Assembly: GCA_037447655.1 (NCBI GenBank)
Contig: JBBHKE010001112.1
Location: 1 to 64,000, forward strand
From: Zygnema cylindricum
Taxonomy: Eukaryota > Streptophyta > Zygnematophyceae > Zygnematales > Zygnemataceae
Reading direction: 5' to 3'
Length of the DNA stretch: 64,000 nt
In this document: in pieces, positions 43,901-57,720 of the stretch
Layout of the letters: each line of letters opens with the position of its first letter
Position numbering within the stretch: position 1 is the stretch's first letter
The notes under the pieces: model-generated
What the model was told of the DNA's origin: nothing
Database searches by the model: none
Seen by the model: the letters and a program-made list of their open reading frames with translations, nothing else
Position numbers and translations under genes: made by a program

Positions 43901-44266
43901 CCTCCCCCCTCCCACCCCTCCCCCCCCTCACCCCTCCCTCCCTCTCCCTCCCTCCCTCTCCCTCCCTCCCCCCCTACCTTCGTCATTCCCGTTGCTGCAG
44001 TCCACCTCCTCCGTCGGCGTCCTCTCCCTCGTCTCTAATTTGTTTCTTATGAGCGTCCGTAGTACGGATTGTCCTATTAGACCCTTGATGACGTGGCGCT
44101 CTCCGAACCGATCGATGGCCGTCAGAGTCACCACCTGATCGCTGACACGTGGCATGCTGCTGACGTGGCGGTGGGAGAGGGATGGGAGGGAGTGGCAGGT
44201 GGCAGGCAGGGAGGAGAGGAGGAGGGGGGAGAGGAGAGAGAGGGAGAAAGCTTTTTTGAGAGACAT
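40996..44266 (-). CDS. Ferredoxin-like mitochondrial protein, C1-FDX type, paralogue A (2 exons)
   Basis: Exon 1 is 44266-43978 and exon 2 is 41186-40996. The donor (GAAG/GTAGGG) and acceptor (TTTAAAG/TGACT) join in frame to 159 aa. Residues 1-38 are hydrophobic/Ser-rich with Arg and His, a plausible mitochondrial presequence. Then comes a ferredoxin-type beta-grasp ([33 protein letters not shown]), [35 protein letters not shown] and [11 protein letters not shown]. The [2Fe-2S] cysteine pattern of adrenodoxins is absent. I assign the family of the plant complex I bridge ferredoxin (C1-FDX), which also lacks a normal cluster. Against paralogue B (47455-48522) the three shared cysteine positions are Ser91, Asp95 and Ser135, leaving Cys90 nearby. 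The 2.8-kb intron holds exon fossils and a polypyrimidine tract. Both splice signals and frame are intact, so it may be expressed. Confidence 0.75.
41286..41931 (-). repeat. Five decayed copies of the exon-2 5' end inside the intron of paralogue A
   Basis: True exon 2 begins [19 protein letters not shown] at 41186. Upstream in the intron the minus strand encodes: about 41340-41286 [18 protein letters not shown]; about 41459-41405 [17 protein letters not shown]-stop; about 41586-41559 VTFVTEWF-stop; about 41764-41708 V[20 protein letters not shown]; about 41931-41875 [18 protein letters not shown]. Spacings are about 125-170 bp, separated by A-rich (T-rich on the sense strand) spacers. The first and third share the upstream TTCCATGAAAC with an AG acceptor. 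Each retains only about 25-57 bp of the 191-bp exon. Confidence 0.9.
42100..42560. repeat. Degenerate 158-bp tandem repeat within the intron
   Basis: TTTATTGTTGTCGACTGTT at 42204 and 42362 begins two aligned units. Both run through ACTTATGTATTTACAAACTT or a near variant. Weaker partial units around 42265-42340 and 42420-42560 carry the same TTAGGTTTATTG/TAAACTTATGT motifs. Confidence 0.65.
42990..43100. repeat. Short TATGTGG(A/T)-TTTAGTATA repeats
   Basis: Repeated GTATGTGGTTTTAGTATAGCATGTGGAA-like units of roughly 20-30 bp between the 158-bp repeats and the polypyrimidine tract; intronic. Confidence 0.65.
43130..43977. repeat. Polypyrimidine tract of CCCTCC/CTCCCT repeats (about 0.85 kb)
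   Basis: Plus strand is nearly all C and T. The sense (minus) strand of paralogue A is therefore G-rich, with dozens of GGG runs a few bases apart, directly downstream of the exon 1 donor. Regular CCCTCCCCTCC periods at 43750-43900 give spurious Pro/Ser and Gly/Arg ORFs on both strands. The tract is interrupted only by the exon-1 fossil at 43180-43219. Confidence 0.93.
43180..43219 (-). repeat. Decayed copy of the exon-1 3' end and donor of paralogue A
   Basis: The minus strand encodes [12 protein letters not shown] followed by GTAAAAGG. The true exon end (44017-43976) encodes [13 protein letters not shown] followed by GTAGGGG. About 40 bp match with one codon deleted and few substitutions. 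The copy sits at the far end of the polypyrimidine tract, so the tract is flanked by two exon-1 ends, each with a GT donor. Confidence 0.9.
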
Positions 44267-44534
44267 TTTGGAGGGAGGGAGGGAGAGAGAGAGAGAGAAA
44301 AAAAAAATTGATGTAGGATTAAGGAATGAGAAGATGCCACGCGGCGTGAGATGCCGTACGATCTTGTGGCTGTTGTCTTGAGGGAAAAGGACAAAAAGGT
44401 AGAGAGGATAGTCTGGAAACCCTAAAATGGCGAAAGGTCTCCAAGAAAGTCAGTTTTCTGCCGTACAGCCTTTCGCTGTACTGTACGGTACAGTACAGTA
44501 CTGTAGCGACTTGAATTATATACGAATATTCCAA

Positions 44535-45170
44535 CAATGTTCGGCGAATATTTGTCGAATAGTTTAGCGTACAGTATTCAATGTTCGGTTGTTCCTACAA
44601 GTACACCGCCAATCGCTATTAGCGTGTAAGTTTTTTTAGCGTATAAAAATAATTACCGTGGTGTACGCTATTTAAGAATTTGAAAATTTTGGAAAAAATC
44701 ATACATTCTAATTGTTTGGTTATGGTAATTTGGATCTTTGAAAAAAAAAATGTCGGTGGCAAACATGCTTACACTAATATAGGTCTCCGTACAAAATCTG
44801 ACAAATCGTACATAAATCGTACGTTCACACGGTCGAAACGCGGCTGTTGGACGAAAATGTGCGAGCGGGATTTTTTACGACCTGGTTTTTTTTCCTTTTT
44901 AGAACGCACATTCTCATGCGTCCGCGGTTACTAAAACTAATTTATTGTACTTTTTAACTTAAAAAGGTACATTTATGTACGGTCTGACACTGACCGTACA
45001 CCACTCTATTTAAAAGATAGCGTACTGAAAATAACCCTAAATAGAATAAAGAAAAAAATAGAATGAACTACGCTAATGGAGAATAAAAAAAAAAAGATGT
45101 TCGGCGAATATTTGACGAATAGTTTACCGTACAGTATTCAATGTTCGGTAGTTCCTATAAGTACTGTACT
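44535..45170. repeat. Direct repeat pair (about 70 bp) with a truncated MITE between
   Basis: ATGTTCGGCGAATATTTGWC through CAGTATTCAATGTTCGGT and GTTCCTAYAAGTAC occurs at about 44535-44600 and again at about 45100-45170, about 564 bp apart. Each copy is followed by a TACACC MITE end. A truncated MITE starts at 44602 (TACACCGCCAATCGCTATTA) and fades near 44720. Confidence 0.75.
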
Positions 45171-45171
45171 G

Positions 45172-45552
45172 TACACCGTGTATCGCTATTAGTGTTAATG
45201 TTTTTTTCGTCCCTTAAAACATCGTTTCTCCGTACACACTTGTCCAATTTTAAATTCGAGACCGTCAATCAGAAGCTGAGAATGTTATATTTGAATCGCA
45301 ACCGTCAGATCAAAATTTGGACAGGTGTGTACGGGGAAAACACCGTGCATCGCTATTGGTGTTAGGTATTCTTTTTGCTACATTAAACATCTTTTCTCCG
45401 TACACATAGTTCTTTTTCGATTAAAGACCGCCAATCGGAAGGGGTGAATCGCGACTTTCAATCGTGGACGTCTGATTCACAATCCGACAAGTGTGCTCGG
45501 AGAGATGTGCGAAGTTGCAAAAAAAGCATCACCACTAATAGCGATACCCATA
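45172..45552. mobile_element. Composite of two TACACC-family MITE units
   Basis: The left unit (45172-45340) begins TACACCGTGTATCGCTATTA and carries CTCCGTACACACTTGTCC; it matches the 221-bp element at 32952. A second terminus, ACACCGTGCATCGCTATTGG, starts near 45341, and a related inner sequence (GACCGCCAATCGGAAG) runs to TAATAGCGATACCCATAC at 45552. Probably one element inserted in, or recombined with, another. Confidence 0.65.
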
Positions 45553-45570
45553 CAGTATAGAAAAGTACAG

Positions 45571-45790
45571 TACACCGCCAATCGCTATTAGCGTTGTGTA
45601 CGCTAATCCCGTCCCGCTTTTTTTTTGCTTTATTCTCAAATAGATTTACCCACACTATTTAAAAATACCCTAATTCCTAATTAGAGTAATCGATTTCTTC
45701 GAAAATTTCCAAATTCCCAATTAGCGTAAACCACGCTAATTATTCGTATACGCTAAAGAAACTTCTACGCTAATAGCGATTGGCGGTGTA
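45571..45790. mobile_element. MITE, 220 bp (TACACCGCC family, subtype 1)
   Basis: TACACCGCCAATCGCTATTA (then GCG) at the left end and its exact inverse complement at the right, with subterminal GTACGCTAAT motifs mirrored inside. Flanked by TACAG-rich sequence. The same internal sequence occurs in reverse at 56218-56438. Confidence 0.88.
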
Positions 45791-47454
45791 CTGTATTGTA
45801 TGGTACCAAATATTTTTACATCTTCACACATGCAAACTGTACCGTATGGTACTGTACTTACTGTACTGTAGTGCCGGATTTCGTACGAATTCGTACACCG
45901 TTCGTAAATCTCCAGATAGTGCAGATTGGCGCGGAATTTCGCACGTTTTGTCGTTAGAAAGCGATATTCGATTGCCGTCCCAAATTCGATTTCATGGGGA
46001 CATAAAAGTTGATCGTTACAGAATCGGGTGCTATGTGGACGATATTCTCTCTTGATAATTGAATAGTTTGTAGAATGCAGGTGATTTTCGAAACTAGTAC
46101 GAAAACTAACATTGACTTTTTTGACAAATGACGACAGAAATTTGTTATCAAGGAATTGCCACGTCAACGAAGGTGAATATTGCAGTTTTAAGATGAAAAA
46201 GTAAAATTAAATAGTCGAATTTAATGAAAGTGACAACACAAATTTGTTGATAGCTAAGGAATTACCACATTCATCTTGGTGAAAATTACAGATTTCTCAA
46301 CTTGACAAAAAAAGGGCTAACCATTGATTTAAGATGCGAAAAAAAAATTAAACAGTGAAATTCTCATACAGTTCCTTAGTTCCATTTGCTCAAACCCTAA
46401 AAATGTCTTATTGCTAAGATCGCCTGTAACTATAAACTTGTCAACTAACTTTCTAAAGTAGTCATCCTCTCATCTTTGATCTCTCTTCCATCTCTTTAAA
46501 TTCTTATCCCAAATAATTTTTATTTTGATTGATATTGCTGAATCACTTTTTTTTTGTGGAATACTTATATTTGAATGAAATTGCAGAAAGACGATCAATC
46601 GATGAACAATATACCATCCACTTTTTCTCGTGTTGTTTCTCTACAACAAAGTAAACCCTTCTTTCTTCTATCCAGCAAAATAAAAAAAGAGAAAGAATAC
46701 CTCAAGTCCTAAGGAGACACAATGTTTTCAATGTTTTTAAGACAGGCAACTTCAAAAGAAGACAGGAAAAAGCCTACACCTTTTGCATCAAACACCTTTT
46801 TGCATAAAAACACAACTGCATTTATAAACTATTCTCTGCGACAAAAACCATTCCAACATCTTAGAAATCATAAACAAAAAAGAATTAGACAAAGGTGCAC
46901 ATAAAAAATAAGAAAACGGAGTGTAAAGTAATCATTTCCATTTATATTCCATTCTTCCCATTTCAAGAAAACAAACAACATGTCTTAGTTGAATTGTATT
47001 TCTTGGTCCTTCCATACCTCCATTTAGAGCTCCATGACCTCTAACTAATCGTTCCTACTTGTTTTATTTTCTTTAACTTTTCGTTATGCATTTACTGGTC
47101 AAGGGTCGAAGAGGACATTGGTTTCCATGATGCCATCGTCTAAAAAACATATTTACATGCAGTTGTCCCCTAGACACCTTCAGAAAGTTTACATTATGTC
47201 ACAAAACATCACTTATGACCAATACTCCAGGTACAGGTCATCTTCAAAAAAGCTTGTTTTCTCAACTACTTTCTCTTCTCAGAATTTCACCTTTCTATAC
47301 TATCACATTATCCTCATATGGCTGATTCAATTGGCCGAAATCTACAAAAGATGGATATTTCCTTTTGTTCCTTGAAACCACAACCAGCGACTACTTCGAT
47401 TCACTGAATTAAAAAAAAACTGAGATTGTTTCTTTTGTTCCTCGAAATCTCTCT
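45791..47454. other. No gene seen; 3' flank of the upstream ferredoxin-like gene
   Basis: AT-rich sequence with scattered GTACTGTAC motifs near 45845-45875. Short ORFs have no recognisable content. Confidence 0.35.
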
Positions 47455-48522
47455 TCATGGCGTGTAAGTTGGGCGAAGCTCGACCTTGGCAAATGTCATA
47501 CCTTCGAGGTCCTTCGAAAGCTTCAATTGGCAACCCAAACGGCTATGGCGGTTCACTTCGGCTTTTGGAGAAACGGACCGGAGTATGTTTACTTCATCTT
47601 GTGAGCGAGGAGGAACTTTTTCCAACCACTCGTTAGCGATGGTCACTGTAGAAAAAAAAAGTTCAAAATCTTTTCATGTAAAGAATTCACTTGCCTACTG
47701 GAGACTTTACTTGCCTAGTGAGAGTTAAGAGCGAAGTCACGCCGAGTCGAGTCAAGTCGCATCGAGCCGAGTTGAGTCGAGTCGATTTTAGTCGAGTCAA
47801 GTCAAGTCCAGTCAAGTTAGTCAAGAGCAAGTGCAGTCAATCCTAGACAAGTGCAGTCAAGTCTGTCAAATCAAGTCAAGTCAAGTCAAGTCAAGACAAG
47901 CCAAGCCAAGTCAAGTCAAGATTTCCAGAAAATTGAAAAAGGACAAACAGAGAAGTCGAAAAAATTGCAGTTATGGAAAAGTGACTACGCTCAAGCTAAG
48001 TGTAGTTGTAAAACCAGGTCAAACGAAAAGTCAAGCACAGTCAAAAGAAATCCGATCCAACGAATCAGAGCAAAACCAAACTAAACGAAAGTAAAATCAA
48101 ACCAAAAATCACAACCCTAAAAAAAAAAAAAAATCCATTCGGTCAAGTCAAAACTTAAACAGGAAAAATAAAAGAGAACAAACGGAATTCAATTCAATTT
48201 AATTCAAGTCAAAGTCAAACCAAGGGAAAGCCTTTTTCCTACCTTCACAGTTTCCGTTGCAAGATAAGACGACGTCATCCGTTGGATGTGTTTCCCAGAC
48301 CTCCACTCCATTCCGTACAAGTGTCTTCCAGATAGTCTGTCCTGCAAGTCCTTTTACACTTCTTCTCTCTCCCTCTCGGTCATAAACGATCATATTTACA
48401 ACATTTTCAGCCACACGTGGGATGCTGCTCATCCGTGAGAGATGCTGACACGTGGCAGTTAGGGGAGGCTTCCACATGACAGCTCTGGGGAGAGCTCTGC
48501 GAAAAATAGCTACAGAAGCCAT
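47455..48522 (-). CDS. Ferredoxin-like mitochondrial protein, C1-FDX type, paralogue B (2 exons)
   Basis: Exon 1 is 48522-48243 and exon 2 is 47645-47455; the GTAGGA donor and CTACAG acceptor join in frame to 156 aa. Residues 1-36 (MASVAIFRRALPRAVMWKPP...) are Arg/Ala-rich and fit a mitochondrial presequence. The beta-grasp follows (VVNMIVYDREGERRSVKGLA, GQTIWKTLVRNGVEV), then SCNGNCEVTIANEWLEK (Cys88, Cys92), PPRSQDEVNILRSVSPK and NRHSRLGCQLKL (Cys132). Overall this is adrenodoxin-like, but the C-x5-C-x2-C spacing is missing. In plants the complex I bridge ferredoxin is of this kind and, as I recall, links the two arms of complex I with a single metal rather than a cluster. Two G-boxes lie upstream. 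It is the cleaner of the two paralogues: all splice sites are intact and the 595-bp intron lacks exon fossils. Confidence 0.8.
47735..47935. repeat. Pentamer-based AAGTC/GAGTC repeat in the intron of paralogue B
   Basis: Degenerate runs of GAGTCGAGTC and TCAAGTCAAGTCAAG on the plus strand. A similar GAGTCAAGAT-type repeat is at 50840-50985 in the phosphatase intron. Confidence 0.85.
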
Positions 48523-48755
48523 GGAAAAAGAAGGATTGTAGGTAAGAAAAAATAAATGTGCTCAGAGCTTCTTTTAAGTCTTAAGAAAACTGATTCTTTT
48601 GTTCCCCTTCTTTTCGGGATTTTTTAGGGTTTCCTAGCTACGGTTTCATTAGGATTTCCTAGGGTTTCGTACTTTCGTTTAGTATTTAGGTTTATTCCAG
48701 AATCGAAGAGGACTATGTTCCAAATTTCAGGAGGATGGAGAAAGAGGCAAGGCGC

Positions 48756-48813
48756 CACGTGGCATTATGAACGAGCCTCGGTATGGATGGATGAAAAATA
48801 AAAGTGACACGTG
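48756..48813. promoter_or_regulatory. Two G-box (CACGTG) motifs upstream of paralogue B
   Basis: CACGTG at 48756-48761 (GCCACGTGGC) and 48808-48813 (ACACGTGGCA), 234 and 286 bp upstream of the ATG at 48522. CACGTGGC is a core bound by plant bZIP and bHLH factors. Function is inferred from position and motif only. Confidence 0.45.
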
Positions 48814-49312
48814 GCAACGAAGCACATAGAAAGCCGCCGATCCGGAGGTTGCATGAAATGTCGTCAGGTACAGTACTGTGCCGTACTGTCACATGCGCTG
48901 CATGTCAATGCCCCATAACTGGGAAAACGTGGACCGCTATTTCAGATTAAAATGTAACTGCAAGTTAATCCGAACGATAGCTGCACATGACGCTGCATGT
49001 GCAGACGTGCCACATGGAGTCCGTCAGACACCAAATTTCAGCGGACAGGCACATGAGAAGTACGAAATATTGTTGCAGAAAACTGTCCTCTTTTAATGCG
49101 CACCTGTATTTAAAAAGTACAAATTGCATAGAATATGCTACGAGCTTACGACAATTAATCCACAATATTCAATGTAAGTAGCGACCTAAATTTATCAGAT
49201 CCACCACATTTGTGGCTCAAAAACATCCACGCAAGCATTGACTATCACTTACCAAATTTCTATGCGTAATCATCTTAAAAGAAGTCAGTCCCTGTTCCAA
49301 ACAACAGTATAG

Positions 49313-49514
49313 TACACCGCCAATCGCTATTAGAGTCAAGGATTAAATAGCGTCAAAAAAAAAATTGCGTTATTGATTCTAATTTAGTGCCTGAGACGTG
49401 GCATATTATGGTCCACGTACTTAAATAGCGTTATTAATTCTATTTCAGGTTTTGGGGTCAAAATTTAGGGGCACCGCATTAACGTTATACACTCTAATAG
49501 CGATTGGCGGTGTA
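49313..49514. mobile_element. MITE, 202 bp (TACACCGCC family, subtype 3)
   Basis: TACACCGCCAATCGCTATTA at 49313 and the inverse complement ending at 49514. The interior is shared with 56905-57065 (GACGTGGCA...TAGTCCACGTA-like, ATTTAAATA). It sits in the 1.4-kb divergent intergenic region between the ferredoxin-like gene and the phosphatase, so it could affect either promoter. Confidence 0.87.
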
Positions 49515-49899
49515 CCCTACAAATTACATTAAAGTACAGTACGTTACAGTAATTGTCGAAAGTACAGTATCTTATTTTCTGCCACGCGTTGGGTTTTCCC
49601 GATTCTGGAAAAGTACAGTACTGTACTGTACTGTACTATAGTTGTTCTCTTTCGGAAACTCCAATGATCTGAGCTGACAAACTTTGACCATTTAGTCATT
49701 TACCTCAGAAAACACTCAACTCTAACTTGGCTACTCTCTCTCTCTCCCTCTCTCTCCCTCTCTCTCACTCCCTCCCTGTTTCTTGGAAACTTACAGTATA
49801 TCTCTCTCTCTCTCCCTATCCTTTCTCTCACTTTCTCCCTCTCTCTCCCTATCCTTCTCTCTCTCTCTCCCTCTCTCTCTCCTCAAGTCCTCTCTCCCG

Positions 49900-53613
<3,714 letters not shown>

Positions 53614-53762
53614 TTTTTTATTTTTTTTTCCTTTTTCCTTGTAATTTTTTTTTCCTTGTAGTTCTTTTTCTCCTTTGCCCTTGTTTTTTTTGTTTTTTTT
53701 GTTTACTGTTGTATTTTTAGCGTGTGCGTTTTTTTTTTCTTCGTCGGATTTTTTTTTTCATC

Positions 53763-53768
53763 AATAAA
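53763..53768 (+). terminator. Polyadenylation signal of the phosphatase gene
   Basis: AATAAA 150 bp after the stop codon, following T-rich sequence. Confidence 0.6.
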
Positions 53769-54305
53769 ACGAAAGTTTATTTGTAAGTGGAGTGTTTTTT
53801 TGTTGATAAAAAAAGCTAATTTTGTTCTCATAGCATTGTGAAATAGAGGTGTGTAAGTAATTTCACTAGAACTTTTAGTTTTAGGTTTTTTTTTTTCAAC
53901 CTTTTAATCAACTGCTCTGATATTTTTTTCCATAGCTTAATGACATTTAGGAAACCCTATTTTGTATTATTTTTTTTACCAACTTTTGGTTGTAGCAATA
54001 ACAATCTAAACCAAAACAACATTTGTTTTCCTTGTCAATTTGTCTTTTTTTTTTTTTTCATATTGAAGTCACTGTACCTTTTTTCGGTTTCAAGACGGAA
54101 TCTCCGAGCTTTTCATGTAACTTCCTAAACATAATTTTTTTTGTTCTTTGTGTTTTGTGAATTCATTGCATTTCTTTTTATTATATATATATGTACGCAC
54201 ATTAAGCCCATGGCCCTAACTTATTCCATAGATACCGGTAAGACTTTAGAATGTTGTATCTCCTCATACGTTGGTGCTCTAAAATAACACTACGAAACAA
54301 AATGA

Positions 54306-55620
54306 GTGATATCAGATCAATCATGTCGGCTTAGGAATATCGCATTTGCATTCAAAGTTTTAAGACTTCAGAGTAAAAAAGAGCGATGCAATCTTTTGAG
54401 TGTGCTTCAGTTGGCCTTGGGATTTTCGATCGTCCGAAACAAGTTAGACTCCCAATTCGAACGACGGTTTAGGTTTGATTATGGTAACCACTATTGCGTT
54501 CTCGACATATTTAGATTGTTGTCTCTTAGCATTTCAACAAGCCCCCTCCTCGGCTTGTGATATACAATCCATTGACGCTCAAAATCAAGTTCACCTTTCC
54601 AATGTCTCATTGCCAACACTAATTTTTGACTACAACAACGCAAATTCGTTGAGGTGGTCGTCGTTGAATTTGGAAACCTCTTAGAGGCGTCCGCCTTCCG
54701 CTAAATCACAAACTCATTTACATTTGTAAACTATGTTTGAGGCTGGTGCGTGGCTACAAGCCAGACCAAATTTTTGACAGTGTTTGGTCAGTGTTTGTTC
54801 TCTGATCAGGTTCGATTTGCTTTATGCTTATGTTTGGGTTTGCCTCACCCTCCGCTTTTAAGGGGGGAACATTGTGTTTCCAACCAACCAATTGATGCCG
54901 AAGAAATAAATTTATATCGTTGCTCACGCGGTGGGGAACGTACTGTTGCGCATGATTTGATGTGAGATGCAATTACTATCGTTGGCGTTGAGTCGAGCTA
55001 CAATGTCAAACGAGAGGTTTCTCATGTACTCCCTCCTCGAACCCAGTTTAAGGGTTTACGGAGCCCTCAGGTTGACTTGGTTTTCCTTCATGGTGGTTAG
55101 TGGACCCTTGGTGATGTGGCCCTCACGGACCTAACCGGTGCACACGTTTCATCTTGGGCAGCTTTGCACATTGGTATGGCGATTCGGGACACAACGACTA
55201 CCAAGGAAAGAGACTACGCTCACTAAGACCCGTCAGATCAGTTTATCTAATTCGGGGTGGAGATTTCGGATCTTTCTACAAGTCATTCGACGACTCCTTC
55301 CGCCAGCGTGCGCGAAAAATGTTTGAATCCAAGGGTCCGGTGAGTCCTCCATCGAGCCTTTTAGTTATCTTTTACCCTCAATGTCCATCAATTGCCCTCC
55401 AGCGAGCGCAAGCTGCGACCGTCCTTCGACGACGCATGGTGGTGGATAATAGGTGGGGTCTTCCAAATCTTCCACCATGGCACTTGGTCCACATCCATGA
55501 TCTCCGTGGTTGTGGACCTAAGCTTGTGGGTGCACTCATCCGACTTTTTTTTAGTTGTTGGCGGTCAGCTTTGGTATTTTTTTTTTGTTAGTATTGTTTT
55601 GTTTGTTTCAATCTTTTAGA
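54306..55620 (+). other. Unrecognised ORF-containing stretch
   Basis: Several overlapping plus-strand frames of 60-145 codons. The longest (55154-55591, MGSFAHWYGDSGHNDYQGKR..., SFYKSFDDSFRQRARKMFES) has a protein-like first 120 residues. The composition (GC higher than its flanks, CTCAC/ACCCTC-rich) suggests a decayed coding sequence. I do not recognise a family. No splice structure could be established. Confidence 0.3.
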
Positions 55621-56217
55621 CGCAATTTACATTCTTGTGACTCTTTTAGTCTTTAAAAGTTTTTCAGTTTTACCCCTTTTATTTTACCATGGCAATTTTT
55701 GCGATAAAGACTTCTTTAAAGTTTAAACTAATGTAGTGTTCATATTAGATTTCCGGTGGAAGGTTGTAGGAATTACATAATCTTACATTGGAACACACTA
55801 TTCAAAGTACCAAAAAATGAGTGGACGAAGTCTACAGTAACCGAAGTTCCGAACTGCAAATGACCTGATTGAACGGTCAGGATTACTTCCCTGAATATGA
55901 AGCCGATTCAGTGAATTTAAATGCGTCCACGTGGGTAATTTAAGTGCATGAACGGCATTCGTCGCTGAGTTTATTTGAAAGTACATGTTCCCATTAAGTT
56001 CTTTTCATTCTGACAGTCAGCGACTCTCGTACATAATAAACACGTGTGAGAAGGTGAATCGTGAAAAAAAAACCATTCATCTTATTCGCTGATTGGAATG
56101 AAAAAAAAAACAAAAAAATGCCTAAGTCTGTATCTCCACCGTTCATTCAAATTTTCACATGAATTTCGTATTCCGCACTAAACGAACCCTGCGGATTCCA
56201 TTTTTGACACTGTACTG
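55621..56217. other. No gene seen
   Basis: AT-rich flank with no recognisable coding or repeat structure. Confidence 0.35.
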
Positions 56218-56438
56218 TACACCGCCAATCGCTATTAGCGTGTAGGTTTGATTAGCGTATACTATTATTTAGCGTTGTGTACGCTAATTGGGAATTTGGA
56301 AATTTTGGAAGAAATCGATTACTCTAATTAGGAATTAGGGCTTTTTCTAAATAGTGTGGATAATTCTATTTGATAATAAAAACAAAAAAAAGCGGGACGG
56401 GATTAGCGTACACAACGCTAATAGCGATTGGCGGTGTA
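56218..56438. mobile_element. MITE, 221 bp (TACACCGCC family, subtype 1), inverted relative to 45571
   Basis: TACACCGCCAATCGCTATTA at 56218 and its inverse complement ending at 56438. The interior (GATTACTCTAATTAGGAATT, AGCGGGACGGGATTAGCGTA) is the reverse complement of 45571-45790 with few changes. Flanked by TGTACTG and CCGTGTC. Confidence 0.88.
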
Positions 56439-56439
56439 C

Positions 56440-57065
56440 CGTGTCAGATTTGCGACGCTTTGTCGCGTTCCCTAAGATTTTCGAAATGAATAGTACCGTG
56501 TCAGATTTGCGACGCTAATCAAGTAATCATGATATCACGTACTTCCACGATACCAAAGAGTACAAAGTATTATGACGTTTTCACTACGCGGTTTGTAAAA
56601 ACGCATTCTGTCAAAACGAACAGTTTCACGTCATTATGACGTTTGCACTACGCGGTTTGTGAAAACGCAGGTACATCATAACGGCATGTATTAAATCATT
56701 TTTTGTACTTTTTTCGTTAATACGGTACAGTTTTGTACGTTAGCCACACTATTTAAAATGGCACTATACTAGAGTTGTTAACGCTGATTCAAAGAGTACC
56801 TTGAATAATGTAAAGAAAAATTTAGAGTTATTTACTCTTTTTAAGGTTTTTGGGTCAAAATTCGTGGTGACGGAATTAGCGTTAATAACGCTAATTACGA
56901 TTCGCGGTGTAGTGTAAATGGAAAATTATGATTAATAATACTATTTAATGCAAGGAGACGTGGCAGGTTATAGTCCACGTATTTAAATAATGTTGTTAAC
57001 TATATTTTGTGATTTTCGGCTATAAGTAGTAGCGACTTATTAATACTAATAACAATGAGTGGTGT
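56440..57065. repeat. Relics of two repeat families: GTCAGATTTGCGACGCTTTG units and a decayed MITE
   Basis: 56440-56575 carries one and a half units of the repeat amplified at 61374-61625 (GTCAGATTTGCGAC, CCTAAGATTTTCGAAATGAA, ACCAAAGAGTACAAAG). A 60-bp direct repeat with ATTATGACGTTTNCACTACG follows at about 56571-56670. About 56905-57065 matches the interior and right end of the subtype-3 MITE at 49313. Confidence 0.7.
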
Positions 57066-57720
57066 AGTGGTACATCTCCCTTTGCAAAAAAACAGCTCGT
57101 GTACCTCTTCTTTATACTATTATGTCTTTTTGCAATCTCCCTTTACGAATATTTTTTTTCATCGACAGTCACCTCCTTCAAGGGATTTGTTCCTAATTTT
57201 GCGCGTAACTCTTAGATTAATGCTTAAACCCTTCTATTAATGTTTATTCTCTCGCAAATCTAAATTTTTCGCTACAATTTTCGAAAGGTTTTTCTTTTGA
57301 CTACGATACTATGTTATGAATTATGCAAAAAAGGTAAATTTTCAATTATGTAAGAAAAAAAAAAATCATAGTTTTCACAATGAAAATCAATTGACAAAAA
57401 ACACATTGTGATGAGCAAAAAAAACAAAAAATATTTTGTAGTATCAAATATAGAAACAAACAAATAACAACCTCGTTATATTTTCAACTCTATAGTACAA
57501 ATTCTCAACCTCAAACTTAAAACTACACAAAAATCTATAAATATAAATTTGGTATACATACGTTGCTTTGGTAATTTGATAAAAATAAGGATTTCAGTCT
57601 AAAAGAAAAAAAAAACTAAAAAAAACTAAAAAAATTGTGAAATACATCAAAAATTTCAAAGGAAAAAAAACATGATAACTAATGTAGGAAAAAAAATCAG
57701 TAAAAACGGCCAACTAGCCG
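57066..57720. other. No gene seen; AT-rich
   Basis: A-rich runs and short ORFs only. Confidence 0.35.

Noticed and set aside
43112-44038. Long Pro/Ser (plus) and Gly/Arg (minus) frames
   Set aside because: By-products of the CCCTCC tract; they overlap exon 1 and the intron of the ferredoxin-like gene in other frames.
45736-46167. 143-codon minus-strand ORF
   Set aside because: Partly covers a MITE end and TACTGTAC repeats; no protein-like features.
48125-48150. Possible exon-2 fossil in the intron of paralogue B (CCATTCGGTCA)
   Set aside because: Only about 11 bp match the exon edge; could be chance.
49783-49899. Upstream in-frame start for the phosphatase
   Set aside because: Adds only Ser/Leu from CT repeats; the family begins close to the GDLHG motif, so ATG 49900 is preferred.
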